Source: Acanthosepion esculentum
Lineage: Eukaryota; Mollusca; Cephalopoda; Sepiida; Sepiidae
Direction: 5' to 3'
Length of the DNA: 64,000 bases
Assembly (NCBI GenBank): GCA_964036315.1
Contig: OZ038509.1
Span: forward strand, 33,513,999 to 33,577,998
This document shows, piece by piece, positions 11,226 through 27,885 of this stretch. How positions within the stretch are numbered: position 1 is the stretch's first letter; each line of letters opens with the position of its first letter. The notes beneath the pieces are model-generated. The model did not search any database and was not told the DNA's origin. It worked only from the letters and a program-made list of their open reading frames with translations. The position numbers and the translations under genes were made by a program.

Positions 11226-12169
11226 ATTTTACACACTAAAAGCTCAACATCTGTATTATATATTATCTATTTCTATCACTCTTTAGGTTTACCTAATTTC
11301 CATATTGATTTTTAAAAAAGTTTATTTCATTAATTAACTGTCCTTCATTACTGTTCTTTTATTCGAGGATTGTTTTGATTTTCATATAAAAAATAGTTCT
11401 GTTTTGAAATATAGTCTTATATAGTGCAGAAAAGTGATTGAAATTTGCATTTTGCTTGGCCTTCAAGAAGTTGGTATCTATTTGTAAAACTTTCCTTAAC
11501 TATTAAAAGGCAATTTATGAATGAAATTTCCATTTAAAATTTTTGCTACAAAGATTTCAAATAGTAAATATATCTTACTTTGCAAAGCGATAGCGAGCGA
11601 GAGAAGCCTGCTAGTTACAGATAAAAGAAGAATAAGCATGCTGAAGTCAAGTTATTTGAATTATAATGAAATTATAACGGAATTTTCTATACAACATAGA
11701 ATTTGAGAGGAATTTACTTTCTTTATATTTAGTTTACGGTTATCCTACGCGAAGTGACCTCTGCTGACTCATCTCCCACTACCGTCGGCATTTGTACGCA
11801 TCCCCTCACTACCATTGAGATGAAGAACATTCTTGTACTTCACAGAAATGTCAATATGTCTAAAGCCATTTTACTAGAAATTGCTTCAGTTAGCTAGAAA
11901 TGCCATGCGAAGTCTTTGATGATATCGGGTCATCTTGAAGGGCATCCGAGATTAGACTCATACAGTCTGTGTCCCAATTAGATGTCAGTGGGCATTGTTT
12001 GAGGGTGATTGTGGAGCATAAACACTCATACACACTTATCCACACACAAATAAAAAAGCTTGTAATTTGAGTACAGATACGTTAGCTAAGTGATTCAAAT
12101 TATATGATCAAGGTTTTCTGCGACCATTTACTTGCAACTTCCGTTCTTTAGTTTCGTGTCTCTTCAGAA
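11226..12169. other. AT-rich sequence, nothing recognised
   Basis: No recognisable coding region or repeat was found. Confidence 0.45.
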
Positions 12170-14130
12170 TGTTGACCATCATGGCTCTCTACACTTTCCT
12201 GCGCAGCTCTTAATACATTTTGTCTCTTTTCGATAACACTTTCAAGCCCTGCTCTCTCATCCATTAACTCAAGCTCGCCGGGTAGGTTATGCATTGTTTT
12301 CATCTGTGTTTCTTGCGTTCAATGTCCTGTGAGAATCAAATATTATAAGACCTCTTTCCTCATTATGTACCCTAGAAATTTCAACTGTCTCTAGAAGTAT
12401 TGTTTTTGTTTCCACTGTATTGAGAACTTCGTTGTTGCCCACATACTCGGTATAATGTATTCTCAGCATCCTTCTGTAGAACCACATTTTTGTCGCTTCA
12501 GGTCTCTCCATCTTTGACGAGATTATCCAATATCCACTGCCATATAGGTGGACTGATATTACATAACAGTTCAGTACTCTGTGTTTCTAATTTTTTCTGT
12601 TACTGTTGTGGTAGGATCCACCTAATTTGCATAGTGGAGTACCGACGATATAAATATGGTTGGTACCTGGAAGACAGGGAGGCGAATCAAGAGATCCAAC
12701 TAGAGACTCTGCCCGACTGCGACTTAGTCAACACATTCTCCAGGAACGGTCTTCCCAGAAATATACAAAAGACTATATGTAAATATTGTGTACACATTCT
12801 TGTTTCAATACATTTTATTCTAAGTACATTTTGTGTTTGCATTATTATTCCATGCATTAGTCAAGTTTCAACAGTTACATAATACTTTGCTTAGCTTGTG
12901 GAATGCATCTTTGCTATTCTAATGCATCTCTGGATTACAGCCTTGCTCTCGTCTGATTTTAGTATCTCCAATTTGTAATATGCATGCTGGGCTGTTCCTG
13001 TTGCTAAAAATCATGCATTATCTTTTATTACAATTGATATTTACTTCTTTCTTCTCGCTTTCCGTCACTACCTTCTATAGGAGTTTTTGTAGTTTCCTTC
13101 CTCTGTCTTCTGTCAACATTGTGTCATCGGCGACTGTGGTTGCCAATGATGAATCCTAGTAGGACTTCTAATTCTCTCAGAATCTTCTTTGTATAGAGTG
13201 AATAATTTTCTTTTGTATATTTATTAAACTCATTTTCTATCCTTATGCAGACAGTTTCTTGCCAGTATAGGTTCTGCATTATTCTAATATTCTTTCCGAA
13301 TATATCAAGGTTACCTAGCAGTTCCAACAGATCATTGTAACGTAATTTATCAAACGCTATAAAAAGACAGACTCTATTTCTGATATCGTTCTTAGCATAG
13401 ATATCGCATTCATTGTTCCAGTGTCTTTAACGAACCCGTACTGTTCTTGTCCTATTTCCAGTTTGATTCTGCAGCGCGTTCTATTCATCTAAATTCAGAT
13501 AGTTTTCTTCCCATTCGTTTGCACTTGACTTCTTAGATAGTGCTATGAAAAGACGTTTTCTTAGGTCATCCGGTATATCACCACTGTTGTATTTTTTCCT
13601 TTTATTATGTCTGTAATCTTGTCAACACTAAGATCATCTAAAGTTGCCAGCATCTCTTTTACGATTCAGTTTGGGTTTGCTGTTTTGTTTATGTTCAATT
13701 TAGTTAGTGCTGATTCCACTTCAGATTTTAATATTTCTGGTACTCTCATATTTCTGTGCATTGCTGATTATTCTTTTTCGTCGATGAGGTATCTCTGAAG
13801 TATTTTTCTTTCTCTAATACCAAAATGCGTCGTTCATAGATTTTATGCGTCCTGTTGGTGAGCATGTCTTTCGTCCTGTTAGGTCTCTTTTTCTCATTCT
13901 TTCTATTTCTTCAGGGTCCGATATTTTGTGCCGTTCCTTGGCATTGTTTAGTTTTATCTCGTTTTCATCATGTCGAGAATTACACCAGTCATCGATCGCT
14001 TTTTTTCTTTGGGATGATCCCCATTGCAGATATTATTAAAGCTTCTCTTAATGTGTTCTACTTGCGGTTTTCATCACTATCTGTATCAAAATATTCGTTG
14101 AGCCAAACATGGCGTAGTCACTAAATGTCT
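12170..14130 (-). mobile_element. RTE-like LINE remnant (reverse-transcriptase region to 3' end)
   Basis: The reverse strand carries about 2 kb of a LINE of the endonuclease-reverse-transcriptase type. From high to low coordinates, 13.75-13.35 kb includes a segment resembling LNINKTANPN and the word QYGFVKDTGT in the RT fingers and palm. The region around 13.33-13.12 kb reads NDLLELLGNLDIFGKNIRIM and LYWQETVCIRIENEF. The C-terminal end at 12.51-12.29 kb reads ATKMWFYRRMLRIHYTEYV. The final part near 12.25-12.17 kb includes RQNVLRAAQ. Many frameshifts and deletions have removed the YADD catalytic region (about 13.1 to 12.55 kb is unrecognisable). It is the same group as copy D and the fragments at 14.9 and 36.0 kb. 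Confidence 0.8.
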
Positions 14131-14261
14131 ACTGACGGTTAATTTATTTCTCATGAGGTACTGGCCTCGTACCACAGTTGCCGTAGACTAACAAATTATA
14201 AACAGATTAATAAATCCATCTCATTTGTTGTATAGAACATAATTCAGGTTGCATTATTTCC

Positions 14262-14273
14262 ATTCTTCTTCTT

Positions 14274-14342
<69 letters not shown>
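14262..14342. repeat. (TTC)n(TTA)n microsatellite at a LINE 3' end
   Basis: A TTC tract followed by a TTA tract lies directly next to the 3' end of the reverse-strand LINE fragment at 14.34-14.82 kb. On the LINE strand the tail reads (TAA)n then (GAA)n. Confidence 0.95.
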
Positions 14343-14343
<1 letters not shown>

Positions 14344-14820
14344 CTTTGTTTTCTGGAGTATACTCATTTCTTTCCGGGTCCCGACCAGAGACCTAGGGTC
14401 GGAAATATCACCAGGACATTTTTCACTGAGGAATTTTGAAAAAAAAAAAACGTCACACATATTTTACATAGATAAATCCCCCCATAAGGTGTGGGTTGTA
14501 CTTGTGAGAACAATTTCTTTTTGTATTTCTTTAAGGCATAGGTTACTATGGATTTCTTCAATGAGTCTATTTGGAATCTTTTCCAATCAATTCAAGGTCT
14601 CCAACTACATCTAGAATTCTTAATGTCCTCATGCACCACATTTTTGAGATTTCCATTTCAAAGTCCTTGTATTTTAATAGTTATTTTGAAGATCTTCAAA
14701 TATACATACATAGTCTTCAGGGACTTTCATGTCAATAAGGAGGCACATTTTGTCTTTGCGGTCTCTAATCTGGTCGGTTGCATGTGTTTATGGTTTCTTG
14801 TTTAATGTATTTTGCAGCTT
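14343..14820 (-). mobile_element. LINE C-terminal and 3' UTR fragment with (TAA)n tail
   Basis: The reverse strand matches the fragment at 52.26-52.72 kb almost end to end. Shared features are CLLIDMKVPEDY-type and EISKMW-type words, a KEIQKEIVLTSTTHTL-like end, and the 3' UTR word cgggacccggaaagaaatg. This C-terminal domain (CLLID near its start, then EISKMW and IQKIVLTSTAHTLRR) is widespread in mollusc and cnidarian LINEs. The copy is frameshifted. A (TAA)n tract follows its 3' end, as for the 52-kb copy. Confidence 0.75.
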
Positions 14821-14857
14821 CAGTTGGTGTATTATGCTTTACTTGTATTCTTCACCC

Positions 14858-15135
14858 ACTTGAAACTCTATTTTGAACTTGTTGGCTTCCTTTATTATTC
14901 CTTTATTACTGCCATATACATTCAGGTCTTGGAAAATCATAGCTCTCCACATCTCCCTGTCTTTTGTTGCTCTGAGTAAGCTGTTCCTGTTCGTCTGTTT
15001 TTTAATCCATTCATGTTAAGACGGTTACATAAAGTTTTCGCCTGCTTCTCTTGCCTTTTCTTTGTCCTGTCAGTTTCACATTTTCCAAGATCTCTTTTCT
15101 TATTTGTATCAGAAATTTATCTGTCTCTTGACAAA
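14858..15135 (-). mobile_element. RTE-like LINE C-terminal fragment
   Basis: The reverse strand reads KLTGQRKGKREAGENF, then NSLLRATKDREMWRAM and IFQDLNVYGSNKG, before a stop. LLRATKDRxxWRAMI is the extreme C-terminus of the endonuclease-RT LINE group also seen at 3.9 and 12.2 kb. A separate LINE 3' end lies immediately downstream on the same strand, so one has probably inserted beside or into the other. Confidence 0.75.
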
Positions 15136-16059
15136 TAAATTTTAAGGAAAATAGAAATTACAATAAGCCTATGAAAGTAGAAGTTTCCTTGTAATTCATA
15201 ATTAGAATTTTCTCTTTCCTCATATTCTCTCCGCGGTCTGACTACTGCATGATTTTCTATAAAACATATCAAGTAGGTCTAGTAGCAGTAAAGAATAGAC
15301 CTCTCTTTAGCAACCAACTTGAACTTTTTAATGTTGTAAAATATCTAAATATAAACCAACTGCCATTAAAATTGAAAATATAAATTCTTTTGGTTTCCTT
15401 CTTTCTGACTGTTTTGAAAAGAATAAACTATTCTTTTCTTTCTCTTGATCAATTGACATTTCGTCTTCGTTTCTTAATTGAAGACAAAGTATAAAATGTT
15501 CCCTTCGCCAGAAAAAGCACATTGTCAAGTGACTTTTATCTCATCAATCAGTGTATATGTTTTTTTTTAGATTTAATCGGATTAGGAGTAAAAAAAAAAG
15601 AAGTTATTTATTCTTTGCGTCAATTCTTTGCAGCATTCACTTTCATTTTCTGCATTTGGGATAACAAAAAAAGATCAAGTTGACATCTTACGGCATCAAC
15701 TGTCATCTGCATTTACAGGTTTATTAACTGCACTTCTACGGATAGAGGTCAGCACAGGAGACCGTCATTTTGGTTGACTTTTTAAAAATATATATAATTT
15801 TTGAGTGAGCCAACGCTAACTCAAGTGGTGAAGAAATGACTGACGTGCCCATTAACCATCTCTCTAATACGTGCTCTTGGTACTTGTATGACATATTTGT
15901 TACCAAGATGTAAAACTCGGACGATGGAACTCACGGGCAATAAGACAGGCGCTTCACCCTCCACGGATTTTTGAACAGTAGCAGATTCTTACCACTTGTT
16001 TCCTGTTTAAGATTGGGTTTTCGGTTCCTTCTAAAGTCTTTTCCAATTTGTATCATTCC
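15136..16059. other. AT-rich sequence, nothing recognised
   Basis: No recognisable gene was found. The last part may contain more of the decayed LINE 3' UTR that ends at 16107. Confidence 0.45.
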
Positions 16060-18585
<2,526 letters not shown>

Positions 18586-18675
18586 ATCAAGAACAGTATT
18601 GCGGGAATTGTATGACAAATTGGGAAAAGTTTACTTGTGACGCGTTTCATCCCTCAGGACTTCATCGGACTAAAT
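18586..18675 (-). repeat. Short repeat with hammerhead-like core (copy H3)
   Basis: The reverse strand of this repeat starts gtccgatgaagtcc and ends in a tail tcatacaattcccgc before AT-rich sequence. Copies of the same unit lie at 18961-19045 (forward) and 19465-19620 (foldback). The repeat is non-coding. Confidence 0.7.
18630..18672 (-). ncRNA. Candidate hammerhead-ribozyme-like motif (H3)
   Basis: On the reverse strand the order is CCGATGA (18668-18662), A, stem II GTCC with GGAT closing on TGAG, then GAAA, then the palindrome formed by ACGCGT and a GTC cleavage-type triplet (CGCGTCA). This is the order of a minimal type I hammerhead with a self-complementary stem III, as described for retroelement hammerheads that act as dimers. 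Two deviations weaken it: the invariant CUGANGA reads CCGATGA, and one extra A separates it from stem II. Activity is unproven. Confidence 0.4.
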
Positions 18676-18960
18676 TAATTATGTTGTTAGGACTAAACAT
18701 GCATACGTATGAGGGTTGCTGGGGATTTGAAAATTTCTCTTTCTTTATATCTAACCAAATTCATTTCGAGTCTTTTTTTTCTTTTGTTAGTAGGTTGGGA
18801 TACCTACTGTGATAATAGAAGTTCTACCAGGAATGGTGAAATGTTGTAAGAGCCCGGGCGCAAATTTATTGTAGATGACCCTGCGAGCAAAGGCATTCTC
18901 TAGACATTTACGTGGTAGTGAATTGTTTTCTCCTTTAATCTTGTGTCAAAATGTGGCCTG

Positions 18961-19045
18961 TCCGATGAAGTCCTGAAGGACTAAACTCGTCACAAATAAA
19001 CTTTTTCCACTTTTTCATACAATTTCCCCAATTCATATATATGTA
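18961..19045 (+). repeat. Short repeat with hammerhead-like core (copy H1)
   Basis: The forward strand reads tccgatgaagtcctgaagga, then ctaaactcgtcacaaa, and ends with tcatacaatttcccc. It matches copy H3 in opposite orientation, so H3 and H1 form an inverted pair about 290 bp apart. Here the hammerhead GAAA box is TAAA and the stem III palindrome is ACTCGT. This copy is more degraded than H3. Confidence 0.65.
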
Positions 19046-19464
19046 AAAGGCTTAGACTGGATTAACATTTTTTTTACTTCAGTAACATTACAAGGAGTTA
19101 TAAATACAACGGAGGGTCAATAAATACTCCTTCTGATACGGAGTTATTGGTTGAATTTTGTTCTGTGAATATCACTTTGTACAATTAATGGAGAGACGTT
19201 AGGTGAAGTCTATTAAGATGAAAGGACATGGGTTAAAAATGAACGTTTTTGTGCAAATGAGAACATATAATATTTCAAGAGATTAATTTATTCTGTCTGA
19301 AAGGCGAGTTCATATTGAGTTTCACTTGCAGAACTACGATTATTCCGTCGGTTGTGTTGTCTTTAAAGAAAAAAAAACATGTATGACTTCTAATTTTGTT
19401 GAAAAATATTACAAAAACAAAGACTTGGGGTGAGCTCATACATTTTCACATTATATATATGAGA

Positions 19465-22022
<2,558 letters not shown>

Positions 22023-22088
<66 letters not shown>
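22023..22088. repeat. (TA)n microsatellite at LINE 3' end
   Basis: This TA tract follows the 3' terminus of the reverse-strand LINE that begins at 22089. Confidence 0.95.
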
Positions 22089-22090
<2 letters not shown>

Positions 22091-22868
22091 GTAATTCACC
22101 CCAAGCAAGGCGGGAATGCCACTAGTATGCAAGAGGCTACAGAGTGTGTAAGTAAGGGAAAACTGGGTATGGGGGGTGAAGAAAGGATAAAAAGAAGAAC
22201 GGGGATCAAGTCAACAGAAGATGTCGATTGCTATTACATTTAAATTTTCGAAGATTATAGTTATCAGAGAAGCAAGTAAGAGGAAGGGTGTTTCACTGCT
22301 GGGAAGTGCGAGAGAAGAAGCTGTTGGAGTAGAAGAGGCGGTTACATTTCACTGTTTCGACAGTAAAAGGGTGTGCCCGATATGCCAACCTAGAAGCACA
22401 CTTAAATTCATGCAGTCGGGGCATCAGTGAAAATAGCTCGTCAGAGTAGATGCCATGAAAACATTTATAGAAAAGACAGAGGGAAGCCACATTAGGTCGG
22501 TGGGAAAGTGACTGGAGTCGAGACCCCAGGTCAGGATCGATCACATTACACATCCGTCGTTGGATTGGGTCGAGAACCTCGATATGAACAGCAGGGTCAC
22601 CAGACCATATATGGCAACAGTATTCCATGCAAAGACGAATGGTTGATTTGTAGATGTGAAGGATGTGACTCAGATGAGAAAAAAACTCCTGGCGTGACAA
22701 AGAGAACCAACTTTCCTTGCGGTAGATGCAGTTATTGATTCAATGTATTTGTTCCACCTCATGTCAGTAGAAAACGTGAGACCAAGAAGGCATAATGAGG
22801 CGCTCTCGTGGAGTTGAGCATCAACCCAGCTGATAGGAGGCAGAGACGTTTCTCTATGACGTGTAAAT
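22089..22868 (-). mobile_element. Jockey-like LINE 3' fragment (copy G)
   Basis: The reverse strand encodes ISWVDAQLHESASLCLLGLT, then FSTDMRWNKYIESI, KVGSLCHAR, LHIYKSTIRLCMEYCCHIWS, VIDPDLGSRLQSLSHR, NVASLCLFYKCFHG, YSDELFSLMPRLHEFK and SNSFFSRTSQQ, with few breaks. The 3' end (ccttgcttggggtgaatta-like on this strand) runs into (TA)n. It is the best-preserved C-terminal copy of this LINE in the window. At its 5' end it stops abruptly at a (CA)n tract, so it too is bounded by microsatellites on both sides. Confidence 0.88.
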
Positions 22869-22869
22869 G

Positions 22870-22988
<119 letters not shown>

Positions 22989-23259
22989 TGTATTTCATTT
23001 CTTATATATATAACAGTGGTTTATTTTAAATACTTAAAAATGACTTGTTAATGCACATAAAAATAGCATTTTTTAAATTATTTACTTATAAATAGTCATT
23101 TTCACGCAGAAAGATTTTCAAAAGTGGATGTTTTCTTTAGCTCTGTGATTTATCAGTTCAGATTGCCATATTTCACCCAGTTTTCTTTATATGTTTATTA
23201 TATCCTATAATACATCTGGCGTTTTCTCTCTAAAAAAACTTTTTTACGTATAAGAAATG

Positions 23260-23261
<2 letters not shown>

Positions 23262-23305
<44 letters not shown>

Positions 23306-23386
23306 AAAAGTTAAAGGTCAGAGTAGAATTAGACCAGGAAACAGTAGTATGAAACGACGGTTGCAGAATCGGTTGATCTCTTAATA

Positions 23387-23482
<96 letters not shown>
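23262..23482. repeat. Two (TA)n tracts, the second with a (TG)n end
   Basis: TA tracts lie at 23262-23302 and 23389-23464. A TG tract continues the second to 23482. About 85 bp of unique sequence separates them. Confidence 0.95.
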
Positions 23483-23483
<1 letters not shown>

Positions 23484-24270
23484 GCTTTATTTTAACTTTT
23501 GCATTTATGCTAACTTAAATAGTACCAAGTGGCAAGAAACGAAAACGTGCTATCATTGCAGCCAACAAGCCCGATAAGAAAAATGATAGCAGCTATAAAC
23601 AAAATGCTTATCAAGAAAAGAGAAAAATGGCGAAAAAGATAAAACTGGATAAGACAAACAATAAATAAATAATGAGAAACAACAGAAGAAATTATTAAGA
23701 AAAGGTGTATAAAAAAGAGCTAAAATGAAAAGAGCTAAAATGAAAAGAGCTAAAATGAAAAGAGACTTTCTTAAAATAACGAATTAATCTCGATGGCCAG
23801 TTTGTGATGAGGCAAAGAAAGAATACGAGGTACAAATCTAAAAATGGATGAAAGGACGGTCTTATTCGTTATGTACATTAGTCTTTAGATTTTGTAGGAG
23901 AATATAAACGATGGCTCATGTGTGGAATGAACCCTTATTATTGAATTATATGATTTCCATTCTGTTCATTGTAACTGAACGGAAGTTCCGTTCGCAATTG
24001 ATCAAAATTTCTTCTAAATAGATTAAAATATTGAAGCGAAAAAGATGGAAGAAGACATAACGAAAGAACCAAGAGATATAAAATGAAGTAAATAGAAAAA
24101 GTTAAAAAAATTAAATATTAGTTAATATTTCTGATGGAGGTGAATAGACTTAGATGATGAAAGAAAGCTAAGTTAGACAAAGATTCAAAGAGCGATGAGG
24201 AATATGTGAAAAAGTCTATGAAATAAAGAACTAGGAAGTATGATGCGATAAAATCAAACAGAAAATAACC
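23483..24270. other. AT-rich sequence with a small 15-bp tandem repeat
   Basis: At about 23716-23766 the unit gagctaaaatgaaaa repeats three times. Nothing else was recognised. Confidence 0.6.
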
Positions 24271-24271
24271 A

Positions 24272-24600
24272 GAGCGTGTAGTGTAGCGGTTATCGGTGCA
24301 GAAATGGCTGAGTTCAAATTCCGGTCGGATTCATCGCAATTTGAACAAAATATTTTGGGAAAATTATGAATATATATCTTATCCTATGGTTAAATAGTAG
24401 AATAGACTGGAATCTCTGGTCTTGTTTATCAAGCAGTCTAGGAGAAAGCCGAAATCAAAAGCGCTTGGGCTGAGGGTTGGCAACCCAACTGTAAAAAACC
24501 TTCTTGCTACATACACCACAGAAGCAACTTCAAACGCAGTTAGGCTGCGACCATATACTGCCCACAGGGGAATCTAATGGCATTAAGGAGGAATAAAAAG
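24272..24600 (+). mobile_element. tRNA-derived SINE
   Basis: The head resembles a tRNA (tRNA-Val-like): an A-box-like word tagtgtagcggttat (about 24279-24293) and a B-box-like word gagttcaaattcc (24310-24322), spaced as in a polymerase III internal promoter. The body continues with aagcgcttgggctgaggg and ttaggctgcgacca, words I associate with octopod SINEs. It ends near 24600 before AT-rich sequence. SINEs are transcribed by RNA polymerase III and copied by LINE machinery in trans. Confidence 0.75.
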
Positions 24601-25400
24601 TATTTTTTAAACTCTATCTTGTATCGCCAATGAAAACAAGACAATAAAAAGGAAACAAACAGACGAAAATATTAAAACGAAAGAGGGTAGAAAAAAGATA
24701 AGATCTCCTTATTAATAATCAAAAAGAGACCATAAGGAAAATACATTTACGTCAGTCCCAGAATTCAAGTTATCACAGAAGACTCTTCAGAAGCATTTCC
24801 TCACAATCTGCATTCTTCAATTTCAAAGTGACATTCCCTCAAGAATGGCTGATGTTTCCATCAAGAGTAAGGTTAAAGGATAATTAAAATAGCAGCAGCT
24901 TGAAAAATTAACAATTGACGAGATGTCATAACAAAGATTAATTTTAAAATAGAAAATTGGAAGCGATGTTGAAGACAAAGGCTAAAAAACAAAAGAAAAA
25001 TCAGCATTGTAATGGAAGGAGAAAAACCAGTGAATATATTAAAGAATTATTTGCGTGTAAGGAGTGAAATGAAGAGGATTATTAAGGAAAGACTAGCCTG
25101 AAAATGGTAACGGTGGAAATATCCGTTTTCAAAACAGGAAACATTGGGCATTCATTGATAGAACAATTAGCGTTACTGTCGGTTGAAATTTATAAGCATT
25201 TTTCTAAAAACAGATTTTCTGGAAATTACACTTCTCAAGTCCACTGACTGTTATAGCTCTTACGAGCATTGATGGAATTTTACGTCCAAACATTTTGCTG
25301 AAAGACGTGAAGAATATGTAAAATGGTAGATGAAAACAAAGAGAAATTAACACAAAAAGAAAAAAAAGACTACAAAGAAGAAAAATAAAGGACACTTTGC
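24601..25400. other. AT-rich sequence, nothing recognised
   Basis: No recognisable feature was found. Confidence 0.45.
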
Positions 25401-25442
25401 GCCATATTTGCCATCATCCCATTGGATGATAGCAAATATGGC
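25401..25442. other. Hairpin with 19-bp arms
   Basis: The arms 25401-25419 (gccatatttgccatcatcc) and 25424-25442 are reverse complements with one mismatch and a four-base loop. It may be a small foldback element or the core of a palindromic repeat. Confidence 0.6.
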
Positions 25443-25603
25443 TCAAATTGTGGTAAGGGAAAGACAATTTTGAAATGGTGATAGTGAAGAAATAATATGG
25501 CATAATGAACGTAAAGAATATTAATGAATTTAATAAAAGAAGGTGAGGAAAAAAGAATGCAGAAAAGAAAGAACTGATGAAGGAAAGAATAAGGTAGAAA
25601 ATG

Positions 25604-25608
<5 letters not shown>

Positions 25609-25697
<89 letters not shown>

Positions 25698-25712
25698 AGA
25701 GAGAGAGAGAGT
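25609..25712. repeat. (TA)n(GA)n microsatellite
   Basis: A TA tract of about 80 bp is followed by a short GA tract. Confidence 0.95.
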
Positions 25713-25971
25713 AACGTCGCGAGGGCTCGATTAGGAGAGCTAAGTCACAGTCGTTGTAAGTGATGCAAAATGGAATTTTGGTTTCTTTGTAATTATTGCG
25801 ATATAAGAGCGGCGACTAAAAGAATGAAAAGTTTGAATATACCGAGTGCGGCATAAATATTTACCCATTATTTAAACAAACTTAAAAATACTTATTCATA
25901 AAAAAATAGTTTCAACTTTTGCATAAAGCTTCTTAACATTTTTTTTGTTTTATAGCGTACAGTTTAATTAC

Positions 25972-26200
25972 ATATGGCTGCTCGAACAAAACGTGATCAA
26001 ATTGTTGTAATGAAAATCTCTGGTATGAAGAACTGGAAGGTAATAAATCAGTGAATGTTTGTAGAAAACTATTTTTAATGTGCGGAAAAAGTTTCAAGAG
26101 GAGCAAACTACCTCACCATATCCAATTCCAGGAAGAAACCGCCCAGTTCGTACTAGAGGAGACATTGAAAACGTCAATAAGAGTGCTTCCATTAATTTTA
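25972..26200 (+). pseudogene. Tc1/mariner-type transposase N-terminal fragment
   Basis: The forward strand begins MAARTKRDQIVVMKISGMKN and, after a frameshift, continues KFQEEQTTSPYPIPGRNRPV. This resembles the N-terminal DNA-binding region of Tc1-like transposases, with a GR[KN]RPV-type linker. The rest of the protein is absent. Assignment rests on a short match and is moderate. Confidence 0.5.
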
Positions 26201-27214
26201 GTCTAATCTTTCATGTGAATGAGGATATTATTCATGTATTTTCTACAACTATGGAGTTTGGTAGGTTTCTGTGTGTGTTTAAATGAATCCTAATTGAGGA
26301 ATGGTCAGATCTGTGTAGCGTGAGTCATCTTGATAGGTGGCATGTCCAATATAATTATTCATGAATTTGGTTTCATCAGGAACGCAGTTCTTTAAGGGGC
26401 ACGTGAATTCGTAAATAATGGAAACACTAGTAAGAAAAAAGAAAAAGCCAACACTCAATAATATCAACGATGAACACGGCTACAATGTGCTGGCCGTATT
26501 TGGAAATTATGACATACGTATAACCCTAGATAGATACATAAAAAATCCATACATTCAGTTAAAAATAAAAATCATCCTTAATAATGGTTAAAAGAATAGT
26601 CGAAAGCACTTGGATGCAGAACATTTGGGCAATTTTTACGCAATTTATGTCCAGAAAAGGAAACTCGTATACGAATACAAGAAAAATTAAATAAAGAGCT
26701 TAATTGCAATACCTTTTCTGTCGTCTCACACAGCGATTAAAATGATTAGAATTAACAGATTTAGCTCAACTATTATATATGAATCTGGATATTATTTTTT
26801 CCTTTGTAGTATTTATTTAATTTATTTATCAGAAAATATATTAATTGTTGTACTTCGAAAAATGTAAAAATGTTATCACAAATTGGCCATGATAACGACA
26901 AAAGAGTTAATGAGGAGTAAATAAACACTAACACACATTCTCGACTAAATCTTGGAGATTAAAAGAAATAAGAAAACTAAAATAATAATACGGGAAATAG
27001 TTAATATTGTGAATTTTGTGGTGGAAAGGATAAGCAATATAACTTGCTCCTCTCTGGGCAACTAGCGACACTACTTGGCTACAAAAAGATGGTAAAAGAA
27101 CGGCAAGAACGAATTGCTGGTAGTAGACACAGGAACAAATTTCCAGTGAAAAATATAGGCCTACGCTGAACAGTGAGCTCATAGGAAGAAGTAACTGCCA
27201 CAACAACTTCAGAA
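26201..27214. other. AT-rich sequence, nothing recognised
   Basis: No recognisable feature was found. Confidence 0.45.
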
Positions 27215-27227
27215 CTTATTATTGGTA

Positions 27228-27398
27228 CCCCCCCAAAAAACCCCAAAAAACAAAAAGAACAAAGACCCCCCCCCCCAAAAAAACCCAAAAGCGAAACAAA
27301 AACAAAACAAAAACAACAAAACCCACAAAAATAACACCACACATCCTAAAAAACCAAAAAAAACCCAAAAAACAAAAATACCCCCCCCCAAAAAAAAA
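27228..27398. repeat. Low-complexity C/A tract
   Basis: For about 170 bp the forward strand is almost only A and C, with runs of up to eleven C and eight A. G and T are nearly absent. The complementary strand holds multiple G runs. Open frames here are artefacts of composition. Confidence 0.9.
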
Positions 27399-27595
27399 TG
27401 GGTAGTGCCAAATATTAAAACGTCTTTATCTGGAGAATATTTCAACCATTTTTCCTTTTGGTTCTACAATAAATATCACTAACTGATACATCTTTTGTAT
27501 ATGGTTCCTTCTTGCCACTGGAGAATTGCAAAATTTGCATGAAACTGACAGTAGCGGAGTGGTACGTGTGTAGAAAGGTAATATTTATTGTAATT

Positions 27596-27728
27596 TTCAA
27601 GAACAATCTACCCCGGTGGATGAAATAAAGGGTTCTGTTCGAAATTCGATTAACCTGAAGAAGGCCGGAGCGTGCAACGGCTGAAATGTCGTGAATATGA
27701 CAATAAAGATGAGGATAACAGTCCGCAC
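27596..27728 (+). repeat. Partial terminal repeat of a Penelope-like element (copy P4)
   Basis: The words tctacccc, gaaataaagggttc, cctgaagaaggccggagcg and aagatgaggataacagtcc match, in the same order, the terminal repeats at 50.9, 56.5 and 58.9 kb. The tRNA-like head is missing. The hammerhead-like core is at 27655-27690. Confidence 0.75.
27655..27692 (+). ncRNA. Candidate hammerhead-ribozyme-like motif (P4)
   Basis: The order is CTGAAGA (27655-27661), A, stem II GGCCG (27663-27667) with CGGCT (27678-27682), GAAA (27683-27686), then TGTC. The single change in stem II relative to other copies is C to T, which gives a G-U wobble and keeps the helix. A GTC cleavage-type triplet is present. An extra A before stem II is non-standard. 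Confidence 0.45.
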
Positions 27729-27841
27729 AATCTAAATAACTTGTTTTTTGTCCTTTTCACTATTCCATAATCCTGAATGTTATTCTGTTTCTTTTTCTTC
27801 CTACATTACTTTATTTTTTTTAATACTTGCCTCACCACGTG

Positions 27842-27882
27842 TACACACACATACACACACGCGTGTGTGTGTGTGTGTGTGC
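27842..27882. repeat. (CA)n/(TG)n microsatellite at LINE 5' end
   Basis: A CA tract then a TG tract (self-complementary in part) directly precede the LINE endonuclease segment. Confidence 0.9.
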
Positions 27883-27885
27883 TTG

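Noticed and set aside
14249..14614. 121-codon frame beginning with Ser and Tyr runs
   Set aside because: It starts in TTC/TTA microsatellites and continues antisense to a LINE 3' end.
27079..27482. Overlapping open frames rich in Phe/Gly/Leu and Pro/Lys
   Set aside because: They arise from the A/C low-complexity tract and its complement.
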